From the NCBI RefSeq assembly GCF_036181745.1, contig NZ_CP108080.1, positions 6,079,501-6,143,500 of the forward strand: a stretch of 64,000 nucleotides of DNA, read 5' to 3'. The DNA comes from Streptomyces sp. NBC_00259. Its GTDB lineage: Bacteria; Actinomycetota; Actinomycetes; Streptomycetales; Streptomycetaceae. This document shows positions 17,122 through 26,120 of the stretch, one piece after another; the first letter of the stretch is position 1; each line of letters starts with the position of its first letter. A model generated the notes under the pieces. That model saw only the letters and a program-made list of their open reading frames with translations, made no database searches and had not been told where the DNA came from. Position numbers and translations under genes: made by a program.

Positions 17122-17829
17122 TCAGTCCTGCCGGTCCACCCGCTCCGGCGCCGGGCCGGCGTCCCCGTACTCGTCGTGCCAGTTCCACCATGCGTACGGC
17201 GGGGTACGGGGATAGCCCGCGGGCGAGTCCTCCCATTCCTCCTGCCGCCCGAGGGCCGTCATGTCGAGGTAGCTCCAGGTGCTCCCCAACGCCTCGTCAC
17301 CCCGGGCGTTGATGAAGTACGTACGGAAGACGCTGTCGCCGTCGCGGATGAACGCGTTGGTGCCGTGCCACTCGTCCACACCGAAGTCGGTGTCGAACGC
17401 GTCGGTGATCGTGTACCAGGGAATCGTCCAGCCCATCCGCGCCTTCACGCGCTCGATCTCCGGCTGCGGTGCGCGTGAGGCGAAGACGAGGGTGGTGTCG
17501 CGGGCGTTCAGATGGGCCAGGTGGCCGACGTGGTCGGCCACCATGGAGCAGCCGCGGCAGGCGTGGTCGGGCCAGCCGGACACACCGGGCTCGAAGAAGG
17601 CGCGGTAGACGATCAGCTGACGGCGGCCCGCGAAGAGGTCGAGCAGACTCACCCTGCCCTCGGGCCCGTCGAAGGTGTACGCCTTCTCCACCGCCAGCCA
17701 GGGCATCCGCCGCCGCTTGGCGGCCAGGGCGTCCCTGGCGCGGGTGAGCTTCTTCTCCTCCACGAGCAGCTGTTGGCGCGCGGCCTCCCACTCCCGCGGT
17801 GAAACGACCGGAGGCGTGTTCATCGTCAT
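17122..17829 (-). CDS. DUF899 thioredoxin-like family protein
   Basis: 235 aa from ATG 17829 with GGAAGG in front; longer upstream frames look non-coding. The family pattern is clear: REWEAARQQLL, EKKLTRARDALAAKRRRMPW, FAGRRQLIVYR, and a CRGC pair in WPDHACRGCSMVADHVGHL that takes the place of the thioredoxin CxxC. Function is not established beyond a predicted thiol-disulfide fold. Confidence 0.9.
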   Translation of the reverse strand: MTMNTPPVVSPREWEAARQQLLVEEKKLTRARDALAAKRRRMPWLAVEKAYTFDGPEGRVSLLDLFAGRRQLIVYRAFFEPGVSGWPDHACRGCSMVADHVGHLAHLNARDTTLVFASRAPQPEIERVKARMGWTIPWYTITDAFDTDFGVDEWHGTNAFIRDGDSVFRTYFINARGDEALGSTWSYLDMTALGRQEEWEDSPAGYPRTPPYAWWNWHDEYGDAGPAPERVDRQD

Positions 17830-18401
17830 GGTCACCTTCCACTTCGGTCCTCGCTCGTGCGCCGGGCCGGGGCGACGAGCCGGGCGGCGCCCGGCAGCCC
17901 CCTGCGTCCAGGGTCGGGCGCCATCGGCACGGGCGCACGTCGATGCGCGTCGTGACACCGTGCTGTACCGCCCCCGTGTCGTGCCTGCTGCCGCCGAACG
18001 GGCCGAGGTCGTCGGACCGGTCGAACGTGGTCGGACCCTTTGTGTCCGTATGCGACGCCTGGGCCGGAGCGGAGCCCCGCGGGGACCCGGCGGTGCGCTC
18101 GCGTTGCGGGATGCCCTGAGGGACGGCAACATCGTGAGAACGGCATCTGAGATGTCTGCGCGCAGATCCGACCGGACGCTTCGGGCGTCGCGGCACTTCG
18201 AGTGACTCTTCCACGAGACCGATCAGCGAGATCAGCGTATTCGGGCACACCGGCGGCGTCATCACACACGCGATGATGCGGGTCGCTGCGCGGTACGCCG
18301 CGGGCGGCGTCGGCTGGTACGGCGGTCATGTCGAAGCAGCTGCGCCCCACCCCGGCGACGTGTCCGTCACTCATCGCTCCGGACGAACCTGGGAGTGAGC
18401 C
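17830..18401. other. 572-bp gap with no supported gene
   Basis: Open frames crossing this stretch lack family features or ribosome sites. It contains two GTCGGACC direct repeats (18010-18017 and 18030-18037) around a GACCGGTC palindrome, and a 9-bp tandem duplication (GATCAGCG-A/T, 18221-18238). A GGGAG site at 18391-18395 serves the next gene. I see no confident promoter. Confidence 0.5.
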
Positions 18402-19166
18402 ATGACGACTGGGACCGCGTTGCACTGGATCGACGGCGCCTGGATCGGCTCGGGCGGCCGGCACATGGACGGCGCGTACGAGGCCGCCGGGGAGACCCCC
18501 GGCGGCGGGTACGCCGACGACGGACGCGAGATGGCGGCCCGCGCACTCACCGCGGCGCGGCGGGCGTTCGGGGAGACGCGCTGGAAGGACGACCGGCATC
18601 TGCGCGCCCGTACCCTGCACGAGATGGCCGACGTCTTCACCTCACACATAGGGCAGTTGACCGACGTGCTGGCCCAGGAGAACGGCAAACGCAGGCAGCA
18701 CGCGCGTTTCGAGGCGGAGACGGTGCCGTCCCGGCTGCGCTACTTCGCCTCACTGATCCGGACCGGATACGGCCGCGCCCTCGAAGTCGCCCCGGGCAGA
18801 TGCTCACTCGTTCTGCGGCGCCCCCGGGGCGTGGCGGGAATCGTCGTTCCCCGCAACTCCCCGGTCGTCCTCCTCATCTGCTCCCTCGCCCCGGCCCTGG
18901 CGGCCGGCACGACCAGCGTGGTGCGGATGCCGGGGCAGACCGCCCTGGTGAACGCGCTGGTCTTCGGCATCTTCTCCGAGATCGAGTCCCTGCCGCGCGG
19001 AGTCGTCAACGGCTTCACCGAGGAACACGCGAACGGGGCCCGGTATCTGGTCGCCGCCTCCGACGTGCCGTGCGCGCTCGACACCGAGGTCCACGACACG
19101 GCGGTGATGGACGACTTCATCGAGTACGAACACGTCGTCATCACCCCCGGAACGATCCAGCGATAG
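18402..19166 (+). pseudogene. Aldehyde dehydrogenase remnant with large internal deletion
   Basis: 254 aa in one open frame, about half the usual 480-500. Residues 1-217 follow the ALDH N-terminal NAD domain (AGIVVPRNSPVVLLICSLAPALAAGTTSV, LPRGVVNGFT). After ASDVP the sequence jumps to the family's extreme C terminus (AVMDDFIEYEHVVITPG). Some 220-250 residues carrying the catalytic Glu and Cys are missing. PRNSP replaces the usual PWNFP/PWNYP as well. The frame stays open, but the product cannot be an active dehydrogenase. It is followed at once by a terminator and a second decayed gene. Confidence 0.8.
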
Positions 19167-19210
19167 CCGACGGCCGGCGGCGACCGGCCCACCGGCCCGG
19201 TGCCGTCGGC
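19166..19210. terminator. Hairpin between convergent ALDH remnant and EamA pseudogene
   Basis: 9-bp perfect arms (19166-19174 and 19202-19210) around a GC-rich 27-nt loop that can pair further. It overlaps the ALDH stop codon. Confidence 0.55.
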
Positions 19211-19224
19211 CGCATGACGGAGCG

Positions 19225-20126
19225 TCATCCCGAACCGAGCGGTCCGTGCGGGCGTCGCCGAGGTCCCCGCCGCGGTGCACGATCACCACCGCGGCGAGGG
19301 CGAGGACCAGGCCGGCCGCGGTCTGCGCGCCGAAGGGCTCGTCGAACGCGAGCGTTCCCCACAGGGCCGTCACCGGCGCCATCAGGAACATCAGCGTGTT
19401 GACCCGGGTCACTCCGGAGCGGCGCAGGATCAGCCAGTACAGGCCGTATCCGCCGAAGGTGGCGAGGAGCACCAGCCAGGCGACCGCCGTCCAGAAGGAG
19501 GCGTCGGCGGGTGGCGTCACCGAACCCGTGGCCGCGGCCAGGACGGTGAACACCACGGCACTGGTGGCGCAGTGGACCGTGAGGGCGACCGAGGGCGCCA
19601 CGTCCGTGCGGGTACGGCGCTCCAGGAACGTCGCGGCGACCAGCGAGAGCATGCCGAGGAACGGCACGAGGTAGGCCCACGGCGGGACCCCCTCCGCCGC
19701 ACCCGCGTCGGCGAGCGTGACGACGGCGACACCGGCCACCCCGAGGAGCAGGCCCCACCACTGCCTGGCCGGGACGTACTGCCGCAGCAGCGGCCCGGCG
19801 AGCGCGCCCGCGACGAGGGGCTGGGTGCCGTCGACGAGGGCCGTGGTGCCGGTGGAGACGCCGAGCTGGATCGCTCCGTACACCGTGAGCAGATAGCCGC
19901 TCTGCGACAGCGTCCCGATCACGGACTGCCGCAGCAGGTCACGGCGGTCAGCCCGCGCCAGGAGGCCCGCGCGAACACCGCGGCGGCCACGGCGAGCACC
20001 GCGGCGAGCGGGACGAAGCGCCACATCAGCACGGTCACCGCGGCCGCGCTGCCGGCGCCGAGCTTGGCCCCGATGAAGCCGGAGCTCCAGCAGAGGACGA
20101 AGGCGGCGGAGAGGAGCACGTTCATG
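19225..20126 (-). pseudogene. EamA/DMT-family transporter, frameshifted
   Basis: The N terminus (ATG 20126, MNVLLSAAFVLCWSSGFIGAK) reads in one frame to about 19945 (ARASWRGLT) and then stops at 19919. The remaining eight or so helices continue in the neighbouring frame from RRDLLRQSVIGTL. Restoring one base near 19945-19950 joins them into a normal transporter of about 290 aa. The second frame has no stop at the expected end and runs on to 18804, antisense to the ALDH remnant; a stop at 19225 exists only in another frame. Either the gene is decaying or the sequence has errors. It diverges from the TetR gene at 20255. Confidence 0.78.
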
Positions 20127-20200
20127 TCGGTCACCACCCGAGGAGGTGCGCCGGCGGGCGGACCGGCCGCCGGCGGGGCGGACAGAGGACGGACGCGTCG

Positions 20201-20247
20201 GTAAACAGATCTGTCTACTCCCGACCCACTATACAGATCGGTATACT
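20201..20247. promoter_or_regulatory. Two TetR-type operators in the EamA/TetR divergent promoter
   Basis: Operator 1 at 20201-20218, GTAAACAGATCTGTCTAC, is palindromic at 16 of 18 positions. Operator 2 at 20228-20247, ACTATACAGATCGGTATACT, is an imperfect palindrome sharing the ACAGATC core. Operator 2 contains TATACT (20242-20247), a likely -10 for the TetR gene, so autorepression is expected. Confidence 0.7.
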
Positions 20248-20254
20248 CGTCGTC

Positions 20255-20890
20255 ATGGCCCGTCCGCCGCACACCCCCGCCCCCACCCCCGCTCCGCCGC
20301 ACCGGATCACGATGACCCCCGGCGCACACCGCGTCCTGGAGGCCGCTTCACGGCTCTTCTACGACCACGGCATCCACGCCGTCGGGGTGGACCTGATCGC
20401 CGCCGAGGCGGGAGTGACCAAGAAGACCCTCTACGACCGCTTCGGTTCCAAGGAGCAGCTGGTCGTGGAGTACCTCGCGGCGCGCGACGAGCGCTGGCGG
20501 GACGTCCTCGCCGAGCACCTCGCGGAGGCCGGAGCCTCACCGGAGGACCGGATCCTCGCCGTCTTCGACGCCTCCCGCGACTGGTCCGCACAGAACGGAC
20601 CACGCGGGTGCAGCATGGTCAACGCGCATGCGGAGATCGACGATTCGAGGCATCCCGCCCGCGCCGTCATCACCGGGCAGAAGGCATGGATGCTCGGCCT
20701 GTTCACCGATCTGGTGCGCGCCGCCGCCCCGGACGATGCCGAGGCACTGGGCCGCTCCCTCATGCTCCTGCACGAGGGAGCGCTCGTCGCGTACGGGCTG
20801 GACGTCTTCCCGGACCCGTTCGGCGCCGCACGGGAACAGGCCCGTTCGCTGTGCGACGCGGCCGCCGTCAGCCGAGTACGCGGGCGATGA
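20255..20890 (+). CDS. TetR-family regulator
   Basis: 211 aa. Helix-turn-helix at VGVDLIAAEAGVTKKTLYDRFGSKEQLV (about residues 43-70) after an unusual Pro-rich N terminus (HTPAPTPAPPHR). An internal ATG (residue 20) is an alternative start. It diverges from the EamA transporter, the usual regulator/exporter pairing, with two operators between them. Its 3' end overlaps the convergent phosphatase gene by 23 bp. Confidence 0.92.
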   Translation: MARPPHTPAPTPAPPHRITMTPGAHRVLEAASRLFYDHGIHAVGVDLIAAEAGVTKKTLYDRFGSKEQLVVEYLAARDERWRDVLAEHLAEAGASPEDRILAVFDASRDWSAQNGPRGCSMVNAHAEIDDSRHPARAVITGQKAWMLGLFTDLVRAAAPDDAEALGRSLMLLHEGALVAYGLDVFPDPFGAAREQARSLCDAAAVSRVRGR

Positions 20891-22943
20891 GCAGGGCCAC
20901 GTCGTCCTGCCCGGGCCCCTGCCGCAGCGACTCCAGCAGCAGGTCGCAGGTGTCCTCCAGCCCGGCGGGCGGTTCCGACAGCAGCGTCAGCAGCACATGC
21001 AGCCGGGTGTCGATGTCCTGGTCCCGCGTCTCGACGAGACCGTCGGTGTAGAGCACCAGCGTGTCACCGGGCGCCAGGTCGAAGCCGACGGCGTGGAAGT
21101 CCACGCCGCCGACGCCCAGCGGGACCCCGGTGGGCAGATCGAGCAGTACGGGCGCCTCGCCCGGCCGCAGCAGCACCGGCGGCAGATGACCGGCCGTGGA
21201 GATGCTGCACCGGCCCTCGTGCGGGTCGTACAGCGCGTACAGGCAGGTCGCGATGTAGGGCTCCAGCTCGCCGGCGATGGCGTCGAGCTGGTGCAGTACC
21301 CGCTCGGGATCCAGGCCCAGCGAGGCGAGGGTCTGGGTGGCAGTGCGCAGCCGCCCCATGGCCGTGGCGGCGTTGATGCCGCTGCCCATGACGTCGCCCA
21401 CCACGAGGGCGGTCTTGTCCCCGTTCAGCGGGAGGATGTCGAACCAGTCGCCGCCGACCTCGCTGACCGAGCCGGCCGGCTGGTAGCGGGAGGCGACCTC
21501 CAGGCCGACCAGATGCGGCGGATGCCGCGGCAGCAGACTGCGCTGCAGCGCGAGCGCGGCATTGCGCTGCTGCTGGTACCAGCGCGCGTTGTCGATGCAC
21601 ACCGCGGCCCGGCCGGCCAGTTCACTGGCCAGCACGACGTCGTCGGCGTCGAACGGCAGCGGGTTGCGGAACCGTTTGAGGTCCAGTGCTCCGAGCACCT
21701 CCCCGCGGGCGATCAGTGGCACGGCCAGATAGGAGTGCACCCCGGCCGCCGCCAGCAGTACCGCGGCGGAGGCGTCACGCGCGATGCCCGGCAGGTCCTC
21801 GTTGGCCACATGGGGCACCACGATCGGTTCGCCCGTCTGCACACACCGGGTGACCAGCCGGTCGGCCTCGTAGCGGGTGATGTCGCCCGGAGGGTCGGCG
21901 GCCTGCACCGCGACCGTCGGGTAGGCCGCGGCGACGGCGAGCGCGCGGAACACCGCCGTGCCCCCGGCCTGCACCGATTCACGGCGGCCCTCGACGGCGG
22001 AGTCCAGGACGTCGACCGCGGCGATGTCGGCGAGCTCGGGCACGGCGACGTCGGCCAGCTCCCGCGCGGTCTCCCACAGGTCCAGGGTGGTCCCGATACG
22101 CATCGACGCGTCGGCCACCAGGGCGAGCCGGTGCCTGGCCCGCTCCGCCTCCTTGGCCGCGTGATGCCGGTCCGTCACGTCCACCACGGAGGCCGCCACA
22201 CCCAGAATCCGGCCGCGGGGATCCTCCAGCCGGTACAGCGAGACCGACCAGGCCCGCTCGGTCTCCCGGTCGGCCGGCGCACGCTCGATCACCTGCCGGT
22301 CCACCAGCGGCGTCCCCGACTCCAGGACCCGGCGCATCGCCGCCTCCAGCCGGACGGCGTCCAGGAACGGCAGTGTCTCGCTCACCCGCCGGCCGACGTG
22401 CTGCGCCGCCGGGAGGCCGCTGGCCCGCTCCAGCGCGGGATTGACGGTGATGCACCGCAGATCGGGGTCGAGCACGGCCAGGCCGATCGGTGACTGGTCG
22501 ACCAGGCGCACCGAGAGCGCCAGGTCGCGTTCCACCTTGCGCAGCGTCTCCTGGTCGGTGGACAGCCCCAGGGCGTAGTAGCCGCCGTGCTGGTCCTGCA
22601 GCCGCATGTTGCGGAACTCCAGCAGCCGCATGGCGCCGTCCTTGTGGCGGACCGGGAACACCCCGGCCCAGTTCTCACCGCTCTCCATCACCCGGGAGAA
22701 CAGTTCCAGGACGAGATCGATGTGCTGGTCCTCGACCAGCAGCCGGAGCGCGAACTGGCCCAGGGCCTCCTCGGCGGTGTACCCCAGCAGTTCCTCGGCC
22801 TGTTGGCTCCACAGCGCGATCCGCCCCTCCGCATCGAGCACCACCGGGGCCAGCCCGAGGACGTCGAGCAGCCCGCCGGGCGGGGCGGGGCCGACCTCCA
22901 CACTCGGTACCAGGTCACCGGGGAACGCTTCGGTGCCACTCAT
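20868..22943 (-). CDS. PAS-PAS-GAF-SpoIIE serine phosphatase (RsbU-like)
   Basis: 691 aa from ATG 22943 (MSGTEAF) with a GGGAGGAG site upstream; the longer frame is not needed. Order: PAS 1 (about 25-140, LLGYTAEEALG), PAS 2 (about 150-275), GAF (about 290-450), then a PP2C-type SpoIIE phosphatase (GDWFDILPL, VVGDVMGSGINAA, GQDDVALL) holding the metal-binding Asp residues. Streptomycetes have many such proteins; they dephosphorylate anti-anti-sigma factors to control alternative sigma factors. No sigma or anti-sigma gene adjoins it, so the target is unknown. Confidence 0.93.
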   Translation of the reverse strand: MSGTEAFPGDLVPSVEVGPAPPGGLLDVLGLAPVVLDAEGRIALWSQQAEELLGYTAEEALGQFALRLLVEDQHIDLVLELFSRVMESGENWAGVFPVRHKDGAMRLLEFRNMRLQDQHGGYYALGLSTDQETLRKVERDLALSVRLVDQSPIGLAVLDPDLRCITVNPALERASGLPAAQHVGRRVSETLPFLDAVRLEAAMRRVLESGTPLVDRQVIERAPADRETERAWSVSLYRLEDPRGRILGVAASVVDVTDRHHAAKEAERARHRLALVADASMRIGTTLDLWETARELADVAVPELADIAAVDVLDSAVEGRRESVQAGGTAVFRALAVAAAYPTVAVQAADPPGDITRYEADRLVTRCVQTGEPIVVPHVANEDLPGIARDASAAVLLAAAGVHSYLAVPLIARGEVLGALDLKRFRNPLPFDADDVVLASELAGRAAVCIDNARWYQQQRNAALALQRSLLPRHPPHLVGLEVASRYQPAGSVSEVGGDWFDILPLNGDKTALVVGDVMGSGINAATAMGRLRTATQTLASLGLDPERVLHQLDAIAGELEPYIATCLYALYDPHEGRCSISTAGHLPPVLLRPGEAPVLLDLPTGVPLGVGGVDFHAVGFDLAPGDTLVLYTDGLVETRDQDIDTRLHVLLTLLSEPPAGLEDTCDLLLESLRQGPGQDDVALLIARVLG

Positions 22944-23046
22944 CCGCAGCCGCTCCTCCCGCCACCTTCCCAGGGCATGTGTGCAGGCCGAGCCCACCCC
23001 TGCCGGAAACCTGGGCGCACTCCATCGTCCCTCCGCGCTCAGCTGT

Positions 23047-23064
23047 GCGCAGCTTCGGCTGCGC
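23047..23064 (-). terminator. Hairpin downstream of the larger phosphatase gene
   Basis: Perfect 7-bp stem (23047-23053 with 23058-23064) and 4-nt loop, just beyond the leftward gene's stop at 23068. Confidence 0.6.
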
Positions 23065-23067
23065 CGG

Positions 23068-25494
23068 TCATCCGGGCAGTTCCTGCTCGGTCCACACAGT
23101 CTTGCCCTCGTGCGCGTGTCGTGTACCCCATCGTGCGGTCAGTTGTGCCACGAGCAGCAGCCCTCGGCCGCCCTCGTCGGTGCTGCGGGCCCGCCGCAGA
23201 TGCGGGGAGGTGCTGCTGGGGTCGGACACTTCGCAGATCAGACGGTGCATCCGGATGAGCCGCAGGGTCACGGGCCCGCCGGCGTAGCGGTAGGCGTTGG
23301 TGACGAGCTCGCTGACGATCAGCTCCGTGGTGAAGGCCAAGTCCTCCAGGCCCCACTCGGCGAGCTGCCGCGCGGTCAGCCCCCTGGCACGGGCCGGCGC
23401 GGTCGGCTCCGCCGGCAGCTCCCAGGTGGCGACCTGCCGCGGTGCCAGCGTCCGGGTCCTGGCCAGCAGCAGCGCCACGTCGTCGGTGGGCCGCGCGGGC
23501 AGCAGCGCGTCCACCACGGCCTGGGCGACTTCCTCCAGCGGCCGGTGCGGACCGGCCAGCGCGGCCGACAGCCGCTCCAGCCCGACGTCGACGTCATGGG
23601 CGTCACCCACGATGAGCCCATTGGTGTACAGGGCCAGCACGCTGTCCTCCGGCAGCTCGAGGTCCGCGGACTCGAACGGCAGCCCCCCGAGCCCGAGCGG
23701 AGGGCCGGCGGGCAGGTCGGGGAGGCTCACCTCGCCGTCCGGCGCGACCACCGCGGGCGGCGGATGCCCGGCGCGGGCGACCGTGCAGAGACGCGACACC
23801 GGGTTGTACACGGCGTACAGGCAGGTGGCGCCCACCACCTGTTCGCCGGGGGAGTCCTCGTCGCCCGGCTCCTGCTCGCCGGCCAGCCGCGTCACGAGGT
23901 CGTCGAGATGGGAGAGGACCTCGTCGGGTTCGAGATCGAGGTCGGCCAGTGTGTGTACGGCCGTACGCAGCCGGCCCATCGTCGCCGCCGCGTTGATGCC
24001 GTGCCCCACCACATCGCCGACGACCAGCGCGACCCGGGCCCCGGAGAGTGGGATCACGTCGAACCAGTCCCCGCCGACCCCGGCGGCGCCACCGGCCGGC
24101 AGATAGCGGTGGGCGACGACGACCGCCGGATGGGAGGGGAACTCGCGCGGCAGCAGGCGGCGTTGCAGCGCCAGCGCCGTACGGTGCTCCGCGGTGTAGC
24201 GGCGGGCGTTGTCGATCGAGACCGCCGCACGCGCGCCGAACTCGTTCGCCAGCGTGAGATCGTCCTCCTCGAACGGCTCGGGGGCGACGTACCGCCACAG
24301 ACACACGAGCCCCAGGACCAGTCCGCGGGCGGTCAGCGGCACCACCATCAGCGAGTGGACGCCCAGGGTGCGGGCGTGCTCGGTCCGCTCCGGGTCCAGG
24401 CCGACCGTCGGGTCGTCGGGATCGAAGCGGGCCACCAGCACGGGACGCCGGGTCGCCAGACAGCGGGCCTGCGGCGTGTCCGGCGGGAACGTCCTGAGCG
24501 TGCCGATGGCGTACATGACCCGCTCCGGGTACGGCGCGACCGACTTGAACGCCGCCCTGCGCAGCGGACCGATGCGCGGCAGCAGCACCTCGCCCAGGCC
24601 GACCGCCTGGAGGAGGTCGACGGTCACACAGTCCGCGATGCCGGGTACGGCGACGTTCACCAGCTCCTGCGCCGTGGTCTCCACGTCCAGCGTGGTCCCG
24701 ATCAGCTCGCTCGCCTCGTTCAGCATCCCCAGCCGGCGGCGCGCCCGGTGCCGGTCGGTGACGTCCTCGACCAGCTGCGTCACGCCCAGCGTCCGGCCGG
24801 CGCCGTCCTCCATGCGGAACGCGGACACGGCGACGTACCGCTCGCGCCCCGGGTCGATCCGCAGCCGGCACGACTGCTCGGTGTAGATCATCGGCCGCCC
24901 GGTCTCCAGCACCTCCCGCAGCCGGGCCTCGATCGTCTCCGCGTCCGCGCGCACCAGGAAGTCACCGATGCGGTGCCCGCGCGCCTGCTCGCCGGTGATG
25001 CCGCCGAGATTCGCTATGGCCCGGTTGATCCCCAGGATCGCCAGGGCCGGATCGTGCACGGCCAGGCCGATCGGGGACGTGTGGAACAGTCCCTCCAGGA
25101 CCGACCGGTCGATCTCCCACCGGGTGACCTCGTCCGCGGGCGCCGCCACCAGCAGCCACTCATCCCCGCGCCCCGCCCGGATCACCCGGCGCGCCCGGAC
25201 GCCGAGGCCGAGCCTGCGGCCCTCGCGGTCGCGCACGGGCAGCACCCCGAACCAGCCGCCGTGCCTGACGCACAGCTCCACCGCCTCCCGGACGACTGCG
25301 AGGTCACGGTCGTCGACGAGAAGGTCCCCGGCCGGCCTGCCCAGGGCTTCCTCGTCCGTGAACCCCAGCAGCTCCCGGGCGCGCTCGCTCCAGCCGACCA
25401 CCGTGCCCTGCTCGTCCAGCACGACGGAGACGGCGCGACCCACTGAGAACGGGTCCTCGGGACTCTCACTGATCAGGGTCACGGATCCGGTCAT
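23068..25494 (-). CDS. PAS-PAS-GAF-SpoIIE phosphatase with C-terminal HATPase domain
   Basis: 808 aa from ATG 25494 (MTGSVTLIS), spaced 10 nt from GGTGGAG; an ATG 9 bp upstream is alternative. Two PAS regions (about 20-110 and 125-265), GAF (about 275-440), SpoIIE/PP2C (about 465-680, GDWFDVIPL, VVGDVVGHGINAA, TDDVALLL), then an RsbW-type ATPase with ELVTNAYRYAGG and DEGGRGLLLV. One chain thus combines the phosphatase and kinase-like arms of a partner-switching system. It is paralogous to the next phosphatase on the same strand 124 bp downstream. Confidence 0.93.
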   Translation of the reverse strand: MTGSVTLISESPEDPFSVGRAVSVVLDEQGTVVGWSERARELLGFTDEEALGRPAGDLLVDDRDLAVVREAVELCVRHGGWFGVLPVRDREGRRLGLGVRARRVIRAGRGDEWLLVAAPADEVTRWEIDRSVLEGLFHTSPIGLAVHDPALAILGINRAIANLGGITGEQARGHRIGDFLVRADAETIEARLREVLETGRPMIYTEQSCRLRIDPGRERYVAVSAFRMEDGAGRTLGVTQLVEDVTDRHRARRRLGMLNEASELIGTTLDVETTAQELVNVAVPGIADCVTVDLLQAVGLGEVLLPRIGPLRRAAFKSVAPYPERVMYAIGTLRTFPPDTPQARCLATRRPVLVARFDPDDPTVGLDPERTEHARTLGVHSLMVVPLTARGLVLGLVCLWRYVAPEPFEEDDLTLANEFGARAAVSIDNARRYTAEHRTALALQRRLLPREFPSHPAVVVAHRYLPAGGAAGVGGDWFDVIPLSGARVALVVGDVVGHGINAAATMGRLRTAVHTLADLDLEPDEVLSHLDDLVTRLAGEQEPGDEDSPGEQVVGATCLYAVYNPVSRLCTVARAGHPPPAVVAPDGEVSLPDLPAGPPLGLGGLPFESADLELPEDSVLALYTNGLIVGDAHDVDVGLERLSAALAGPHRPLEEVAQAVVDALLPARPTDDVALLLARTRTLAPRQVATWELPAEPTAPARARGLTARQLAEWGLEDLAFTTELIVSELVTNAYRYAGGPVTLRLIRMHRLICEVSDPSSTSPHLRRARSTDEGGRGLLLVAQLTARWGTRHAHEGKTVWTEQELPG

Positions 25495-25580
25495 CACTCT
25501 CATGCTCCACCGGCTCCGGCGGTTGCGCACGTGCTGCTGACCTTGGCCCGCCTGACGCATGTTCACCCGGGAACGTGCGC

Positions 25581-26120
25581 CTACTCCAGCCCCGAGACCG
25601 TGAACACCCGGTGCGCCGTCTCGCGGTCGATCCGCTCCGACAGGGCCCGCAGCGCCGTCTCCCCGCACAGCAGCGTCCCGCGTTCACGGGCGGCGCGGGA
25701 GTCCTCGTCCAGGCGGTGCCACAGCGCGGGATTGGCGAGGAACACCCGCGGGTCGACCTCGACCCGGCAGCCGTCGGCGTCACGGAGCACCAGGCGCTGC
25801 GCCACCCCGTCCGAGCAGCGCACGGACACCAGCCGGTCCGTGCGCACCAGCTGCCGGCGCAGCACACCGTGGGAGGCGAGCCAGCCCGCCCCCGCGGACA
25901 CCCGCGGCGGTACGAGGATCACGATCAGGAGCACGGAAAGGCCGGTCCACAACAGGGCGCGCGGCCCGTCGAGATGGCCCGCGCCAGCGTCGATGACGAG
26001 CAGCAGGCCCAGGAGCAGAGCGGCGCAGCGCAGCGCGTCCCGCGCCTGCCCTGCCCAGTCCTCGTCGCGGGCCGCCGCACCCGGCGGCGGCAGCATGACC
26101 GCAGAGATACGTCGTCCCAT
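25581..26120 (-). CDS. Uncharacterised membrane protein with two helices
   Basis: 179 aa from ATG 26120 (MGRRISAV). Two adjacent hydrophobic helices (about 33-50 and 60-78) are followed by a soluble domain rich in beta-forming residues (RLVSVRCSDGVAQRLVLRDADGCRVEV), compatible with a PH-like membrane domain. No named family recognised. It lies 86 bp upstream of the phosphatase gene on the same strand and may be co-transcribed. Confidence 0.78.
   Translation of the reverse strand: MGRRISAVMLPPPGAAARDEDWAGQARDALRCAALLLGLLLVIDAGAGHLDGPRALLWTGLSVLLIVILVPPRVSAGAGWLASHGVLRRQLVRTDRLVSVRCSDGVAQRLVLRDADGCRVEVDPRVFLANPALWHRLDEDSRAARERGTLLCGETALRALSERIDRETAHRVFTVSGLE

Noticed and set aside
17832..18620. 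262-aa minus-strand frame across the 17.8-18.6 kb gap
   Set aside because: It has no domain, no ribosome site and runs antisense into the ALDH remnant.
22606..25446. 946-aa open frame on the plus strand
   Set aside because: Antisense to the two SpoIIE phosphatases, which carry clear PAS, GAF and phosphatase motifs; the long frame reflects high third-position GC.
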